The notes below the pieces were generated by a model. That model searched no databases. It saw only the letters and a program-made list of their open reading frames with translations, and was not told the origin of the DNA. Source: Candidatus Bathyarchaeota archaeon BA1 (GTDB taxonomy: Archaea > Thermoproteota > Bathyarchaeia > Bathyarchaeales > Bathyarchaeaceae). Taken from it: a stretch of 13,760 bases of DNA. Below are positions 1 through 7,232 of the stretch, in pieces. The DNA lies in contig LIHJ01000015.1 in assembly GCA_001399805.1 (NCBI GenBank), positions 1 through 13,760 on the forward strand, in the 5' to 3' direction. A program made the translations under genes and the position numbers. Numbering within the stretch: the stretch's first letter is position 1; each line of letters begins with the position of its first letter.

Positions 1-30
1 GTAATATTTTCAAATGGATTATCGAATGGA

Positions 31-984
31 CTAGCCATAAACTCGCCAATAGCCAGCAACTTTGTCCTTCTCAAGGTGTACAATGAAGCCTCGTAGTATG
101 CCCTCAGCATACTCGGACCCTGGATTAACACATAGAGTTCTCTTTAACCTCCTGAAGCCAGAGGACTCATGGATGTGTCCATGAAGCCCCAGAAGCGGCT
201 GATACCTTTCAAGAGCCTCACGCACGGCCTTGCTCCCCACAGGGACAACCTCAACGCCTCCCCCAGGCCTAATCTTTATAGATAGTGTGCTGTCGAGTTT
301 GGGGGCTAGGTCAAGACCTGTGTTGTAAGGTGGAGCGTGGAAGTTGCATATGAGGTACCTACAGTCGCTTACTTGTGCGAAAAGCTCTTCGAGCATATTC
401 TTTAATCCTTCGTCGGAGGTTTCGCGAGGGGTGTTCCAAGGTGTCTTATTTACCCAGCCCAAGGTAATCATGGTATATTTGTCACCAACTTCAACCAGTC
501 TCCTTTCGCTGTAGGTTATCACTTTACTTCTCATGATGGCATCATCAATCACGAAGTCATCGTCGTTGCCTGGTGACATAAACATCCTTACACCCGCTTC
601 CCTCATCCTTTCCTCGGCCATGGAAACCCACCTTTCTATGCGCTCCCTCATCAATTTCCTAAATGAGGCCTTTAACAAATTTACATTCTCCCTCAGCCTC
701 TCAACCTCCTCCTCTGAGCAAAGGTAGGAGTAATAGCCATAGCCAGCTATCTTCTCTATGATATCCGGGATCTCTCTCTCATTTTGAATGAAATTTGTTT
801 GGCTAAATAAAGTGTAGGAGTGAGTTCCATTTCTATGGGCCACGATGGGGATGATCATTTTCCCCGTTAAGTCTCCGCCTAGAATCGTTATATCAACTTT
901 ATACCTTTCGAAGACTCTAAGAAACTTCCTCCAGCAAATCTCGCTTCCATGAAAGTCAGAGGTAAAGAATAACTTTAATGTCAT
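31..984 (-). CDS. Calcineurin-like metallophosphoesterase
   Basis: A cytosolic phosphoesterase of the calcineurin-like (binuclear metal) superfamily; the substrate cannot be told. The 317-residue protein shows the family motifs in order: D-x-H at D10/H12 (SDFHGS), GGD with D38, GN-D at N140/D141 (SPGNDD), a metal-binding H216 (NFHAPP) and G-H-x-H at H270/H272 (GLHGHIH). There is no signal peptide or membrane segment. An insertion of roughly 90 residues between motifs II and III, with charged helical sequence (about 90-130), is longer than in minimal family members. The ATG at 984 is preceded by GCGAGG, a usable ribosome site, with a TATA-like element about 35 bases upstream. The gene is divergent from the nucleotidyltransferase-like gene at 1070 and shares its promoter region. 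It ends in TAG, which shows that TAG is a normal stop in this genome. Family call firm; cellular role unknown. Confidence 0.9.
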   Translation of the reverse strand: MTLKLFFTSDFHGSEICWRKFLRVFERYKVDITILGGDLTGKMIIPIVAHRNGTHSYTLFSQTNFIQNEREIPDIIEKIAGYGYYSYLCSEEEVERLRENVNLLKASFRKLMRERIERWVSMAEERMREAGVRMFMSPGNDDDFVIDDAIMRSKVITYSERRLVEVGDKYTMITLGWVNKTPWNTPRETSDEGLKNMLEELFAQVSDCRYLICNFHAPPYNTGLDLAPKLDSTLSIKIRPGGGVEVVPVGSKAVREALERYQPLLGLHGHIHESSGFRRLKRTLCVNPGSEYAEGILRGFIVHLEKDKVAGYWRVYG

Positions 985-1012
985 AAACCTCGCCCAATTA
1001 TAGGCACGTATG

Positions 1013-1027
1013 AAGCTTTATAAGCTT
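1013..1027. promoter_or_regulatory. Shared divergent TATA element
   Basis: AAGCTTTATAAGCTT consists of two AAGCTT arms around TAT, so a TATA-like box can be read on both strands. It lies about 40-55 bases before the + start at 1070 and about 30-40 bases before the - start at 984. Both distances fit archaeal initiation about 25 bases downstream with short leaders. Promoter function is inferred from position and sequence only. Confidence 0.55.
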
Positions 1028-1069
1028 TAGTGCGGGTATAAGGCATGCGTCGGGGGACTTGACAGCTAT

Positions 1070-2209
1070 ATGGCTAAGTTTACGAAGTTTACGTTGTTTC
1101 AAGACTTTGACGGGACCACGTTCGAAGAGGAAGCGCCTTTAACATCAAAGGTTGATGTCGAAGAGTTGAGAACCGAGCTGGGTATTCCTAAATATGTAGA
1201 TTTGAGTTACTTCCCCCTTGAGCGAGCAGTGGTGACCATATGGGCTTCATTAAATGCCCAAAAGCTCCATGAACTATTCTCAGATGTGGTAAGCGCTAGG
1301 ATCTATAAAGCCCCCATAAGCTCTATCTTATTTGGTGGGGCTGCCATCAAGTTTCACTGCCCCTCAACTAATGATAGGTCAAACCCGCTTCATAGGGATA
1401 TCAAAGATGTGGATTTCATAGTTCCTATGAAACAAGGCGCCGCATTTTACAAACTCCTACTGATACTGAAAGATATAGCGGGCACTCGATACCTGCACTT
1501 TAAAACATATCAAGATAGAAGGTTTAACGCCATGAGGAAGGGTAGAATGTATCGAGCCCATACCATAAGGGGATTTGAGAAGGGGTCAGAGCCCATGGTC
1601 AGTGTCATGGACATCTTCTGTGATGAGATTAACCTGAGACATAACGTTAAGATAGTTGAGGAATTTAAGCGCCCTGAAGAAAGCCTCCACACCATTGGTC
1701 TAGAAAATATGATCTTATCAAAATGCCAGTTCGTCTTCGACCTCCCAGTTACCGCACTAGATGAACTAAAGAAGGCGGAACAAGATTTCAGGGTTCTCTC
1801 TTCTTACAAGCACTACGATCCAAGAAAGATCATTGTTGGTATGGAGGAGAAGGATATGAGGGATGTATGCGCAATCTTGCTGGATCATGATATTGGCAAT
1901 GGCCCCGATGAAATATGTGTAAGCAAGATAGTAAAAGTTCTGAAGAAAGATAAGAAGTTCGCTCTAACCTGCTCACTCAACCTTCAGAACATCATTGAGA
2001 GAGGCGACTTCCTGGGGAAACTCGGCCTCACAAGAAGTCAAATTTCAAGGGTTATTGACAGAGTGAACTCACTTCTGAAAGCCATACCGAGGGTAGATAA
2101 AAAATGGGATAAGCCTTGGTGGAACATAGATGTTGAAACACCAAAGATATTCAACCCCTCTCAACTTAGTTTGCAGATGAAAGCGCTGCCGCTTCATAAG
2201 CATTTATAG
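1070..2209 (+). CDS. AbiEii-like nucleotidyltransferase-fold protein
   Basis: A 379-residue soluble protein resembling the AbiEii/MNT-type nucleotidyltransferase superfamily. What is visible: a GG motif at 89-90 (LFGGAAIKF), then R109-DIKDVDFIV with the paired acids D113 and D115, a third candidate carboxylate D181 in VMDIF, and a later KDMRD (261-265) like the R/K-D-x-x-D segment of AbiEii proteins. These are the positions expected of a Pol-beta-type active site, which transfers a nucleotide to a protein, RNA or small molecule. The C-terminal ~120 residues are helical and end in a Trp-rich segment (about 343-350). No antitoxin partner (AbiEi-like) lies next to it; the nearest gene is the divergent metallophosphoesterase. 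The ATG follows a GGGGGA tract. Assignment rests on motif pattern, so the fold is likely but function and substrate are unknown. Confidence 0.6.
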   Translation: MAKFTKFTLFQDFDGTTFEEEAPLTSKVDVEELRTELGIPKYVDLSYFPLERAVVTIWASLNAQKLHELFSDVVSARIYKAPISSILFGGAAIKFHCPSTNDRSNPLHRDIKDVDFIVPMKQGAAFYKLLLILKDIAGTRYLHFKTYQDRRFNAMRKGRMYRAHTIRGFEKGSEPMVSVMDIFCDEINLRHNVKIVEEFKRPEESLHTIGLENMILSKCQFVFDLPVTALDELKKAEQDFRVLSSYKHYDPRKIIVGMEEKDMRDVCAILLDHDIGNGPDEICVSKIVKVLKKDKKFALTCSLNLQNIIERGDFLGKLGLTRSQISRVIDRVNSLLKAIPRVDKKWDKPWWNIDVETPKIFNPSQLSLQMKALPLHKHL

Positions 2210-2240
2210 TTATGATTTCCGCATAACAAAGTTCAAAATC

Positions 2241-2267
2241 TTAGCTACCAAGAATAATGGTAACTAA
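2241..2267. terminator. Hairpin between convergent genes
   Basis: TTAGCTACC and GGTAACTAA can pair in 8 of 9 positions around a 9-base loop. It sits between the 3' ends of the nucleotidyltransferase-like gene and the broken deacetylase gene. It may end or stabilise both transcripts; no strong U tract follows, so this is tentative. Confidence 0.3.
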
Positions 2268-2297
2268 AGATAGGGTAATAACCGCAATGTCATCGCT

Positions 2298-3049
2298 TTA
2301 CATCATTCCCTCTAATAAGGCTTTCACACTCTTTCCCAAAACCAGGTGGTTGTATCCGCCCTCCAAAACGGCGTATAGTTTTCCGTCGCAGACCTTTCCG
2401 CAAACTCCTTTATCATTTTTCCAATCGTGAGGTAGTCCCCTGTTCGCAGCATCCCACCCCAATCCTGCTCATGTCGGTCAAACCCAGCTGAAACCGCAAT
2501 GATGTCGCAATCCCCCTTGGCCACTAAATACCTCGAAAGATCGTTTAGGTATCCCTCTCTATCCTAGGCACTGGGATGATAATAAGAGACCTCTGGTATG
2601 CCAGCAAAGATATTGGCGGTTCCATCCCCATAATGCAAGTCGACATCTATTATGGATGCTCTCTTGATCTTCTGGCTTTGCCTAAGTTTTTCTATGGATA
2701 CAGCTATGTTGTTAAAATAGCAAAATCCCCAGCTGGAGTCTTTACTTGCGTGATGTCCAGGCGGTCGTATCAAGCCAAAGATGGGCTCCCCCTTCACCGC
2801 CAATTCCGCCGCCTTGATCGCTCCACCCACCGCTAATATCGCGATCTCATAAATCAGTCTGTGCCGTTTCATCGCCTCGATATGATCTTGCCAATGCACA
2901 AGCTTCAAATCCTCCTCATTGGCTGGTTTGGGTTTCACAAATTTAAAGTGACCCCACAATTCACTATAGATGCTTTCCATCCTTCCAGGTGCAGACGCCG
3001 GGTCAGAGGAGTACACCTCCCGATACTTATCATGATAAACTACCTTCAT
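2298..3049 (-). pseudogene. Histone deacetylase-family gene, broken by TAG and frameshift
   Basis: A class II histone deacetylase / acetoin utilization (AcuC-like) homologue, a zinc amidohydrolase that removes acetyl groups from lysines or polyamines. The first 161 codons carry the tandem-His motif RPPGHHA (about 95-101), WGFCYFNN and the zinc-site motif DVDLHYGDGT (135-144). An in-frame TAG at 2564-2566 then interrupts it. The same frame continues at once with DREGYLNDL and the third zinc-site motif VSAGFD. After a GAA codon at 2396-2398 the frame is lost. Shifting by one base at 2394-2395 restores VCDGKLYAVLEGGYNH (the family's GGY catalytic tyrosine region) and a proper C terminus at 2298. 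So all catalytic elements survive, but the gene needs one stop suppressed and one missing base restored. An AT-rich TATA-like box precedes the ATG. Probably a recent pseudogene; sequence error is the main alternative. Confidence 0.85.
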
Positions 3050-3071
3050 GCCTATTCCACAAACTATCGAG

Positions 3072-3085
3072 TATGTTTATTTAAG
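3072..3085 (-). promoter_or_regulatory. TATA-like box of deacetylase gene
   Basis: On the minus strand CTTAAATAAACATA lies 23-36 bases ahead of the ATG at 3049, the usual archaeal box A distance for a very short leader. Position and composition only. Confidence 0.4.
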
Positions 3086-3114
3086 AAAAGCCGAGTACGG
3101 CGTGACATCTTGGT

Positions 3115-3569
3115 TTAGGTGACCCCTCTTAAGCATGCTTCCAGAATGAAACCTAGCTTCACATGGACTTTGCGCGTGGCGATATTCCACGGCCTGTGAA
3201 CAGCCTCACCTTTCCTTTGCCAGCCGCCCCTTGCATGCTCCAAAGCCCTCCTCACTAACCCTTTGCCTATACCTCTCCTTCTAACCTCCTTTCTCACGTC
3301 CACTAAATGGATTTGAGCCAGAAATTCCACGCTTCTATCCCCTAAGGTAAGAAAACCTCGCAGCCAAGCCGTTTTCATCCTCCACAACAAAACCTTGATC
3401 CCTGACCGCTTTAATTTTCAGGCTTAAGCCCAAGCATCCACGGGTATCTCATCATCAAATGCCCCATGGGAAATCTAAGCCAGCATGTCGGCGTCCCCCT
3501 AATCCTAAACATCATAGACTCAAGGATGGAATATCTCGTCTCAAAATGAAAAGTTTTGCTAAGGTGCAC
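3115..3569 (-). pseudogene. GNAT-family acetyltransferase, multiply frameshifted
   Basis: Remnant of a GCN5-related N-acetyltransferase of about 150 residues. The clear core is IHLVDVRKEVRRRGIGKGL, which contains the acetyl-CoA-binding R-x-x-G-x-G motif, followed by a WNIATRKVHVKLGF segment typical of the C-terminal strands. A 52-codon N-terminal piece starts at GTG 3569, 5 bases after GAGG, and ends in TAA at 3411-3413. The next piece (IKAVRDQGFVVEDENG) is in a second frame and resumes if one A is removed from the AAAA run. A third shift at the run 3352-3355 joins LAARF to LTLGDRSVEF. Two further compensating shifts between about 3195 and 3231 would replace the unlikely GGWQRKGEAVH by a family-like GKGKVRLFT strand. 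With about four lesions this is a decayed gene. The 3' part alone stays open for 91 codons from a TTG but lacks the N-terminal domain. Confidence 0.75.
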
Positions 3570-3693
3570 ATTGCCTCATTTGTGATGATTTCGCTTAATC
3601 AGCGTCCCTCCTGAACCACTTTCCACCATTCGCCAGCCTATTGGAGTACCTCTCTATGCTCTCCCAAATCTTCCGAAAGACATGGCATAGGAG

Positions 3694-3706
3694 ATAAATT
3701 AAAATA
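3694..3706 (+). promoter_or_regulatory. Possible EF-1 alpha promoter box
   Basis: ATAAATTAAAATA is the most TATA-like stretch ahead of the EF-1 alpha gene and would give a leader of about 50 bases. No other clear candidate is closer. Tentative. Confidence 0.35.
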
Positions 3707-3768
3707 ATGGAACGAACTTTTCTTTTACCGAATTTCACCACAACAGAAGAAATAGAAAAGAAGAATAT

Positions 3769-3778
3769 GGAGGAGGAG
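3769..3778 (+). promoter_or_regulatory. Very strong Shine-Dalgarno of EF-1 alpha
   Basis: GGAGGAGGAG ends two bases before the ATG at 3781 and offers overlapping anti-SD matches, one of them (GGAGG) at good spacing. It fits a highly expressed gene and fixes the start. Confidence 0.75.
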
Positions 3779-3780
3779 AA

Positions 3781-5082
3781 ATGAGCAAGCCAGAAAAACC
3801 CCACCTAAACCTCATCATCATTGGACACGTGGACCACGGAAAATCCACAACAATAGGCCACCTATTCTATCTCACGGGCAACATCGACGAGCGGGCTCTC
3901 AAGGTCTATGAGGAAGAGGCCAAAACGATGGGCAAGGAAGCCTTCAAGTTCGCATGGGTCCTCGACAAGCTGAAGGAAGAGCGAGAGCGGGGCCTAACCA
4001 TTGACATATCCTTCTGGCGATTTGAAACACCAAAGTACTTCTTCACCGTCATCGACGCGCCTGGCCACCGAGACTTCGTGAAAAACATGGTCACCGGAGC
4101 CAGCCAAGCCGACGCCGCCGTGCTCTTCGTTTCAGCAAAGCGAGGGGAATTTGAAGCGGGGATCGGACCGGGCGGACAGACTAGGGAACACGCCTTCCTC
4201 GCCTTCACGTTGGGAGTGAACCAGCTGGTGGTTGCCATCAACAAGATGGACGATATCTCCGTCAACTGGAGCCAGGAGCGCTACAATGAAATCAAAGGCG
4301 AGATCTCCCGGATGCTTAGAATGGTGGGATACAAGGTGGAGAAGATCCCATTTGTGCCCACCTCAGGATGGACTGGAGACAACCTCTACAAGCTCAGCGG
4401 GAAGATGCCATGGTATAAGGGGCCAGCCCTCTTTGAGGCCCTCGACGTTTTTGAGGTGCCACCCAAACCCATCGAGAAACCACTACGCCTTCCAGTACAG
4501 GACGTCTACACCATCACGGGGGTTGGGACTGTTCCAGTTGGACGGGTCGAAACTGGCGTGTTAAAGGAAGGCGACACCATAGTATTCATGCCAGCAAATG
4601 TTACAGGGGAAGTAAAGTCTATCGAGACCCACCACGTGAGGATGCCCAGGGCTGAACCCGGTGACAACATTGGGTTTAACGTTCGAGGCGTGGCGAAGAA
4701 GGACCTTCGGAGAGGAGATGTGGGTGGACACCCCACTAACCCGCCAACCGTGGCCAAAGAGTTCATTGGGCAGATCATCGTTATCTATCATCCAACAGCC
4801 ATCGCTGCGGGATACACCCCTGTGGTGCATGCCCACACTGCTCAAGTTGCTTGTCGATTTGCGGAGTTGATCAGGAAACTGGACCCACGGACCGGGCAGG
4901 TTGTTGAGGAAAAGCCATCGTTCCTGAAGACAGGAGACGGCGCTATTGTTCGATTCGAACCGCTTCACCCCATCACTGTCGAGCCCTACACGGACTTCCC
5001 TGAGCTTGGACGATTTGCCATACGCGACTCGGGAACAACCATCGCTGCTGGTGTGATCAGGGAAATCACTCAGAAAGGGTAA
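3781..5082 (+). CDS. tuf: Translation elongation factor 1 alpha (aEF1A)
   Basis: GTPase that carries aminoacyl-tRNA to the ribosomal A site in the cytosol. The 433-residue length is normal for archaea. The GTPase motifs are all present: GHVDHGKST (G1, 15-23), the switch I GLTID (71-75), DAPGH (G3, 92-96), NKMD (G4, 154-157) and a TSGW segment (G5, about 194-197). Domains II and III follow, with [13 protein letters not shown] and the C-terminal [14 protein letters not shown]. The segment [16 protein letters not shown] (about 122-137) contains the longer insertion seen in eocyte/TACK archaea and eukaryotes rather than the short euryarchaeal form. Codon use is visibly biased to C-ending codons, as expected for high expression. 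The gene stands alone: the usual archaeal neighbours (rpsJ, rps7, rps12) are not adjacent, and its flanks are a decayed GNAT gene and the radical SAM operon. Identification is certain. Confidence 0.98.
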   Translation: MSKPEKPHLNLIIIGHVDHGKSTTIGHLFYLTGNIDERALKVYEEEAKTMGKEAFKFAWVLDKLKEERERGLTIDISFWRFETPKYFFTVIDAPGHRDFVKNMVTGASQADAAVLFVSAKRGEFEAGIGPGGQTREHAFLAFTLGVNQLVVAINKMDDISVNWSQERYNEIKGEISRMLRMVGYKVEKIPFVPTSGWTGDNLYKLSGKMPWYKGPALFEALDVFEVPPKPIEKPLRLPVQDVYTITGVGTVPVGRVETGVLKEGDTIVFMPANVTGEVKSIETHHVRMPRAEPGDNIGFNVRGVAKKDLRRGDVGGHPTNPPTVAKEFIGQIIVIYHPTAIAAGYTPVVHAHTAQVACRFAELIRKLDPRTGQVVEEKPSFLKTGDGAIVRFEPLHPITVEPYTDFPELGRFAIRDSGTTIAAGVIREITQKG

Positions 5083-5116
5083 ACACAATCACCTTTCAAA
5101 CAGCTTCTTCCCCACC

Positions 5117-5130
5117 TCTCTTTTTGTATT
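5117..5130 (+). terminator. Pyrimidine/T tract after EF-1 alpha
   Basis: A pyrimidine-rich stretch with TTTTT at 5121-5125, about 40 bases past the EF-1 alpha stop. Archaeal termination often needs only a U tract without a hairpin. Inferred from position. Confidence 0.4.
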
Positions 5131-5193
5131 TCGCAAATAAAACTAAAACAGATAGTAAGCCAATTGATGCAAGAACGTTTTGATTAGAAGAAG

Positions 5194-5216
5194 CGGGTTT
5201 AAGTTTTGGTTTAAGC
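5194..5216 (+). promoter_or_regulatory. Probable promoter of zinc-ribbon/Cys-tail/radical SAM operon
   Basis: Two TTTAAG boxes (GGGTTTAAG and GGTTTAAGC) lie 25-45 bases before the ATG at 5241. They would give a short leader that still includes the AGAAGG ribosome site. Neither is a perfect TATA box; the three following genes have no convincing promoter of their own. Confidence 0.35.
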
Positions 5217-5240
5217 ATGTAATAAGAGAAGGCATTTGTC

Positions 5241-5606
5241 ATGGGTGCACGCTCCACATCTCCCTCATCATCCCGACTTTCATTAGTCATCGTCATTATA
5301 GCTTCAGCTGCGCTTGGCTTCCTCGGAGTCTTATATATCTTGGCATCTGCCTATGCGCCGGTGCGGCTTTTGGTGGGAGTTACCTTGATTGGATTAGCGC
5401 TGTTTCTCCTCATTTTTGCATCGAGAAAGTTGGTGAAGCCTCCACCCATAGTGGTTTATTGGGCGCCCTCAGGTCCCCTCAAACCAGAGGAATTGAAGTG
5501 TCCAAACTGTGGGGCACCATTAAAAATAGCGGGTCCAAAGGCGATAAGGATTGTTTGCGAGTATTGTGGTCGAGTGATGGAGATTGTGGAGGAGCCGAAA
5601 TGGTGA
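5241..5606 (+). CDS. Two-helix membrane protein with C-terminal zinc ribbon
   Basis: A 121-residue membrane protein of unknown function. It has a short Ser-rich N terminus, two hydrophobic helices (about 13-36 and 41-61) that form a hairpin, and then a soluble tail with a four-cysteine zinc ribbon: CPNCG at 87-91 and CEYCG at 106-110. By the hairpin topology both ends would be on the same side, and the zinc ribbon is probably cytosolic. The ATG has AGAAGG upstream at good spacing. Its stop overlaps the next gene's start (ATGGTGA, 7 shared bases), which implies coupled translation with the Cys-tailed membrane protein. Membership of this operon suggests a role as a partner in assembly, metal handling or docking for the membrane complex. 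That is inference from context; the family itself I do not recognise beyond the zinc ribbon. Confidence 0.8.
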   Translation: MGARSTSPSSSRLSLVIVIIASAALGFLGVLYILASAYAPVRLLVGVTLIGLALFLLIFASRKLVKPPPIVVYWAPSGPLKPEELKCPNCGAPLKIAGPKAIRIVCEYCGRVMEIVEEPKW

Positions 5607-7213
5607 GGCCTTCCCTTCGAAAATCGATAACCACGATTGCCGTTATCACGCTATTTGTCTGTTTTTCCTCCATCCCCCTTGTATACAGCCAAAGAGTTGA
5701 GTATCATATTGAAAAGCAGTGGATCAAGATCTGGGTAAACAAGGATGGAACGATAGACCTCCTCTACAATCTAACCTTGGCATGCGACTACGGGGTTATC
5801 ATATGGATCACCGTAGGGCAGCCCAACAAAGATTTCACCATAGGCTGGTGCACCGATTTATACAATCAAAGCCTACGAACCGAAAAGATTGTTGACGATT
5901 GGTTTGGGGTGAAAATCTATTTAAAGGAGCCTTTGAAGGCAGGTCAAAAGGTCACCGTTATCCTCCACACCCGTGTGGACAGAATGATATGGGAGGACGA
6001 GACAAATCCCGGCAATGCCGGCATTGTATTCACGGCTTGTTGGTGGGATGTTCGCATCGCGAATCTAAGGGTTGCGGTTGTGTTACCCGTGGGTGTGAAG
6101 AAAGCGGAGATTCGATGTTCACCGAGCTGGGACAACTGTTTTCAAGAGGGAGGAGGCTGGGCGGTTTACTGGGAGCGAAATAATCTCTCTCCAAATGAAA
6201 AATTTACGGTGGGGGTTAGTTTTCCCAAGCAACACGTGAATAAATGGTACTCTAGAAGCCCGTGGGATCGTATTGGTGGGTTTTTAGGCTCTATGTCGGT
6301 TCCCCTTTTGGCATTCTCCATCATAGCGGTCGCCGCTGTGTTCATCGTTAAGGGTTGGAGGAAGCTCCCGTACACCCCACCTAAATTTTCGATGGAAGCC
6401 TTAGGGGTTCGAAGTGGGCTCACCGCTGTGGAAGCCGCCACGTTACTGGATGTGGAGCCGAGAAAGATCCTAACCATGATTCTTTTTGGTTTAATGAAGA
6501 AGGGCGCGGTGGAGGTCATCGAGACGGACCCCCATCTCCGCCTTCAGGTGATCAGCACCACCGATCTGCACTATTATGAAAACTGGTTCATCGACGCGAT
6601 CGTCACGTCAAGCCTTGTCGGAACACTGAGCGACGAGAAACTTTCACTCCTCATCTTCAGACTCCGTCGTGAGGTGGATGAGAAGGTCAAGTACTATTGT
6701 CGGGCAGACACCATAGAACACTATCACAAGATTGTGGAGAAGGCATGGAGGCAGGTGAAGGCTGCAAAAACACCTGAGGTGAAAGCCGAGGTTTTCAATG
6801 AAAATCTCGAGTGGTTCTTGATGGATCCAAGATTTCGGAGAAAAACCGAGAGGGTGTTCACTCAAGAGGAGGAGATTCCCCCACAGTCATCTTGGTGGCT
6901 CCCCTACTGGCTTGTCCATCACTCACCCTTAAGTTTTCGAGTGGGTGGCGAAGGGAAGCCGGTGATGCCACCAACCCTTCCGGGGTCCCAGTTTGCAAAC
7001 GCTGTCGTGACAACCGTGGAATCCACCGTCAATCAGATTGTGTCAGATGTCGAAGCCTTTTCTAGAGGCTTGATCCCCTCGGCTCCCACAGCCCGGGCTG
7101 AGGCTCCACCTCCAGTCCTTCGATCGGGGTGTGTTTGCGCTTGCGCCAGTTGTGCCTGCGCCTGTGCCTGCGCCTCTTGTGCCTGTGCGTGTGCGTCTGG
7201 CGGGGCAGGATGA
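5600..7213 (+). CDS. DUF2207-like membrane protein with C-terminal Cys-Ala tail
   Basis: A 537-residue membrane protein. Domains in order: a signal peptide (about 1-30, cleavage plausible near VYS-QR); an extracytoplasmic beta-rich domain (31-220) resembling the N-terminal part of DUF2207 proteins; one transmembrane helix (about 227-251); a cytosolic winged-helix-like part (LTAVEAATLLDVEP at 274-287, ILFGLMKKGAVEV at 294-306) as in DUF2207; a helical segment (345-425); a Pro-rich linker (about 492-508); and a tail (511-537) with ten cysteines in the blocks CVCACAS, CACACACAS and CACACAS, then GGAG. The frame is open upstream to 5180, but the ATG at 5600 is preferred: it has GGAGG just upstream, begins a clean signal peptide and overlaps the previous stop. 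Bacterial relatives tend to end in Gly/Ser-rich tails, so the Cys tail is a distinct version. With a radical SAM/SPASM gene 19 bases downstream, the tail is the probable modification substrate. Function unknown; DUF2207 assignment is by pattern. Confidence 0.75.
   Translation: MVRPSLRKSITTIAVITLFVCFSSIPLVYSQRVEYHIEKQWIKIWVNKDGTIDLLYNLTLACDYGVIIWITVGQPNKDFTIGWCTDLYNQSLRTEKIVDDWFGVKIYLKEPLKAGQKVTVILHTRVDRMIWEDETNPGNAGIVFTACWWDVRIANLRVAVVLPVGVKKAEIRCSPSWDNCFQEGGGWAVYWERNNLSPNEKFTVGVSFPKQHVNKWYSRSPWDRIGGFLGSMSVPLLAFSIIAVAAVFIVKGWRKLPYTPPKFSMEALGVRSGLTAVEAATLLDVEPRKILTMILFGLMKKGAVEVIETDPHLRLQVISTTDLHYYENWFIDAIVTSSLVGTLSDEKLSLLIFRLRREVDEKVKYYCRADTIEHYHKIVEKAWRQVKAAKTPEVKAEVFNENLEWFLMDPRFRRKTERVFTQEEEIPPQSSWWLPYWLVHHSPLSFRVGGEGKPVMPPTLPGSQFANAVVTTVESTVNQIVSDVEAFSRGLIPSAPTARAEAPPPVLRSGCVCACASCACACACASCACACASGGAG
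7130..7210 (+). repeat. Cys-Ala repeat coding tail
   Basis: Twenty-seven codons encode the Cys-Ala tail. A 12-base unit, TGTGCCTGCGCC, is exactly tandem at 7151-7162 and 7163-7174; elsewhere the repeat is kept only at protein level. Cysteine uses TGT six times and TGC four times, and alanine uses four different codons, so the pattern is held by selection on the peptide. The exact 12-base duplication hints that tail length can change by slippage. Confidence 0.85.
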
Positions 7214-7232
7214 TAGCATGGGAGGCTGAGGT

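Noticed and set aside
1100..1120. HAD-like DFDGTT motif near the N terminus of the nucleotidyltransferase-like protein
   Set aside because: No further HAD motifs follow, and the rest of the protein fits a nucleotidyltransferase pattern.
2393..2398. Programmed -1 frameshift in the deacetylase gene
   Set aside because: A -1 slip at GGAAAGG would restore the frame, but there is no canonical slippery heptamer or clear downstream structure, and the TAG upstream would already stop translation.
2564..2566. In-frame TAG as a pyrrolysine codon in the deacetylase gene
   Set aside because: The metallophosphoesterase and nucleotidyltransferase-like genes in the same window end in TAG, and the gene also has an independent frameshift, so decay or error is simpler. 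Kept only as an alternative.
3595..3804. Minus-strand hydrophobic frame upstream of EF-1 alpha
   Set aside because: It runs into the EF-1 alpha start region, and the FFF/SSS-rich text comes from the antisense of AG-rich leader sequence.
5180..5599. N-terminal extension of the Cys-tailed protein covering the zinc-ribbon gene
   Set aside because: The frame is open but its translation is not protein-like; the ATG at 5600 begins a clean signal peptide with a good ribosome site.
7151..7174. CRISPR or microsatellite reading of the short tandem repeat
   Set aside because: Only two 12-base copies exist, in frame inside a coding tail; no spacers or array.
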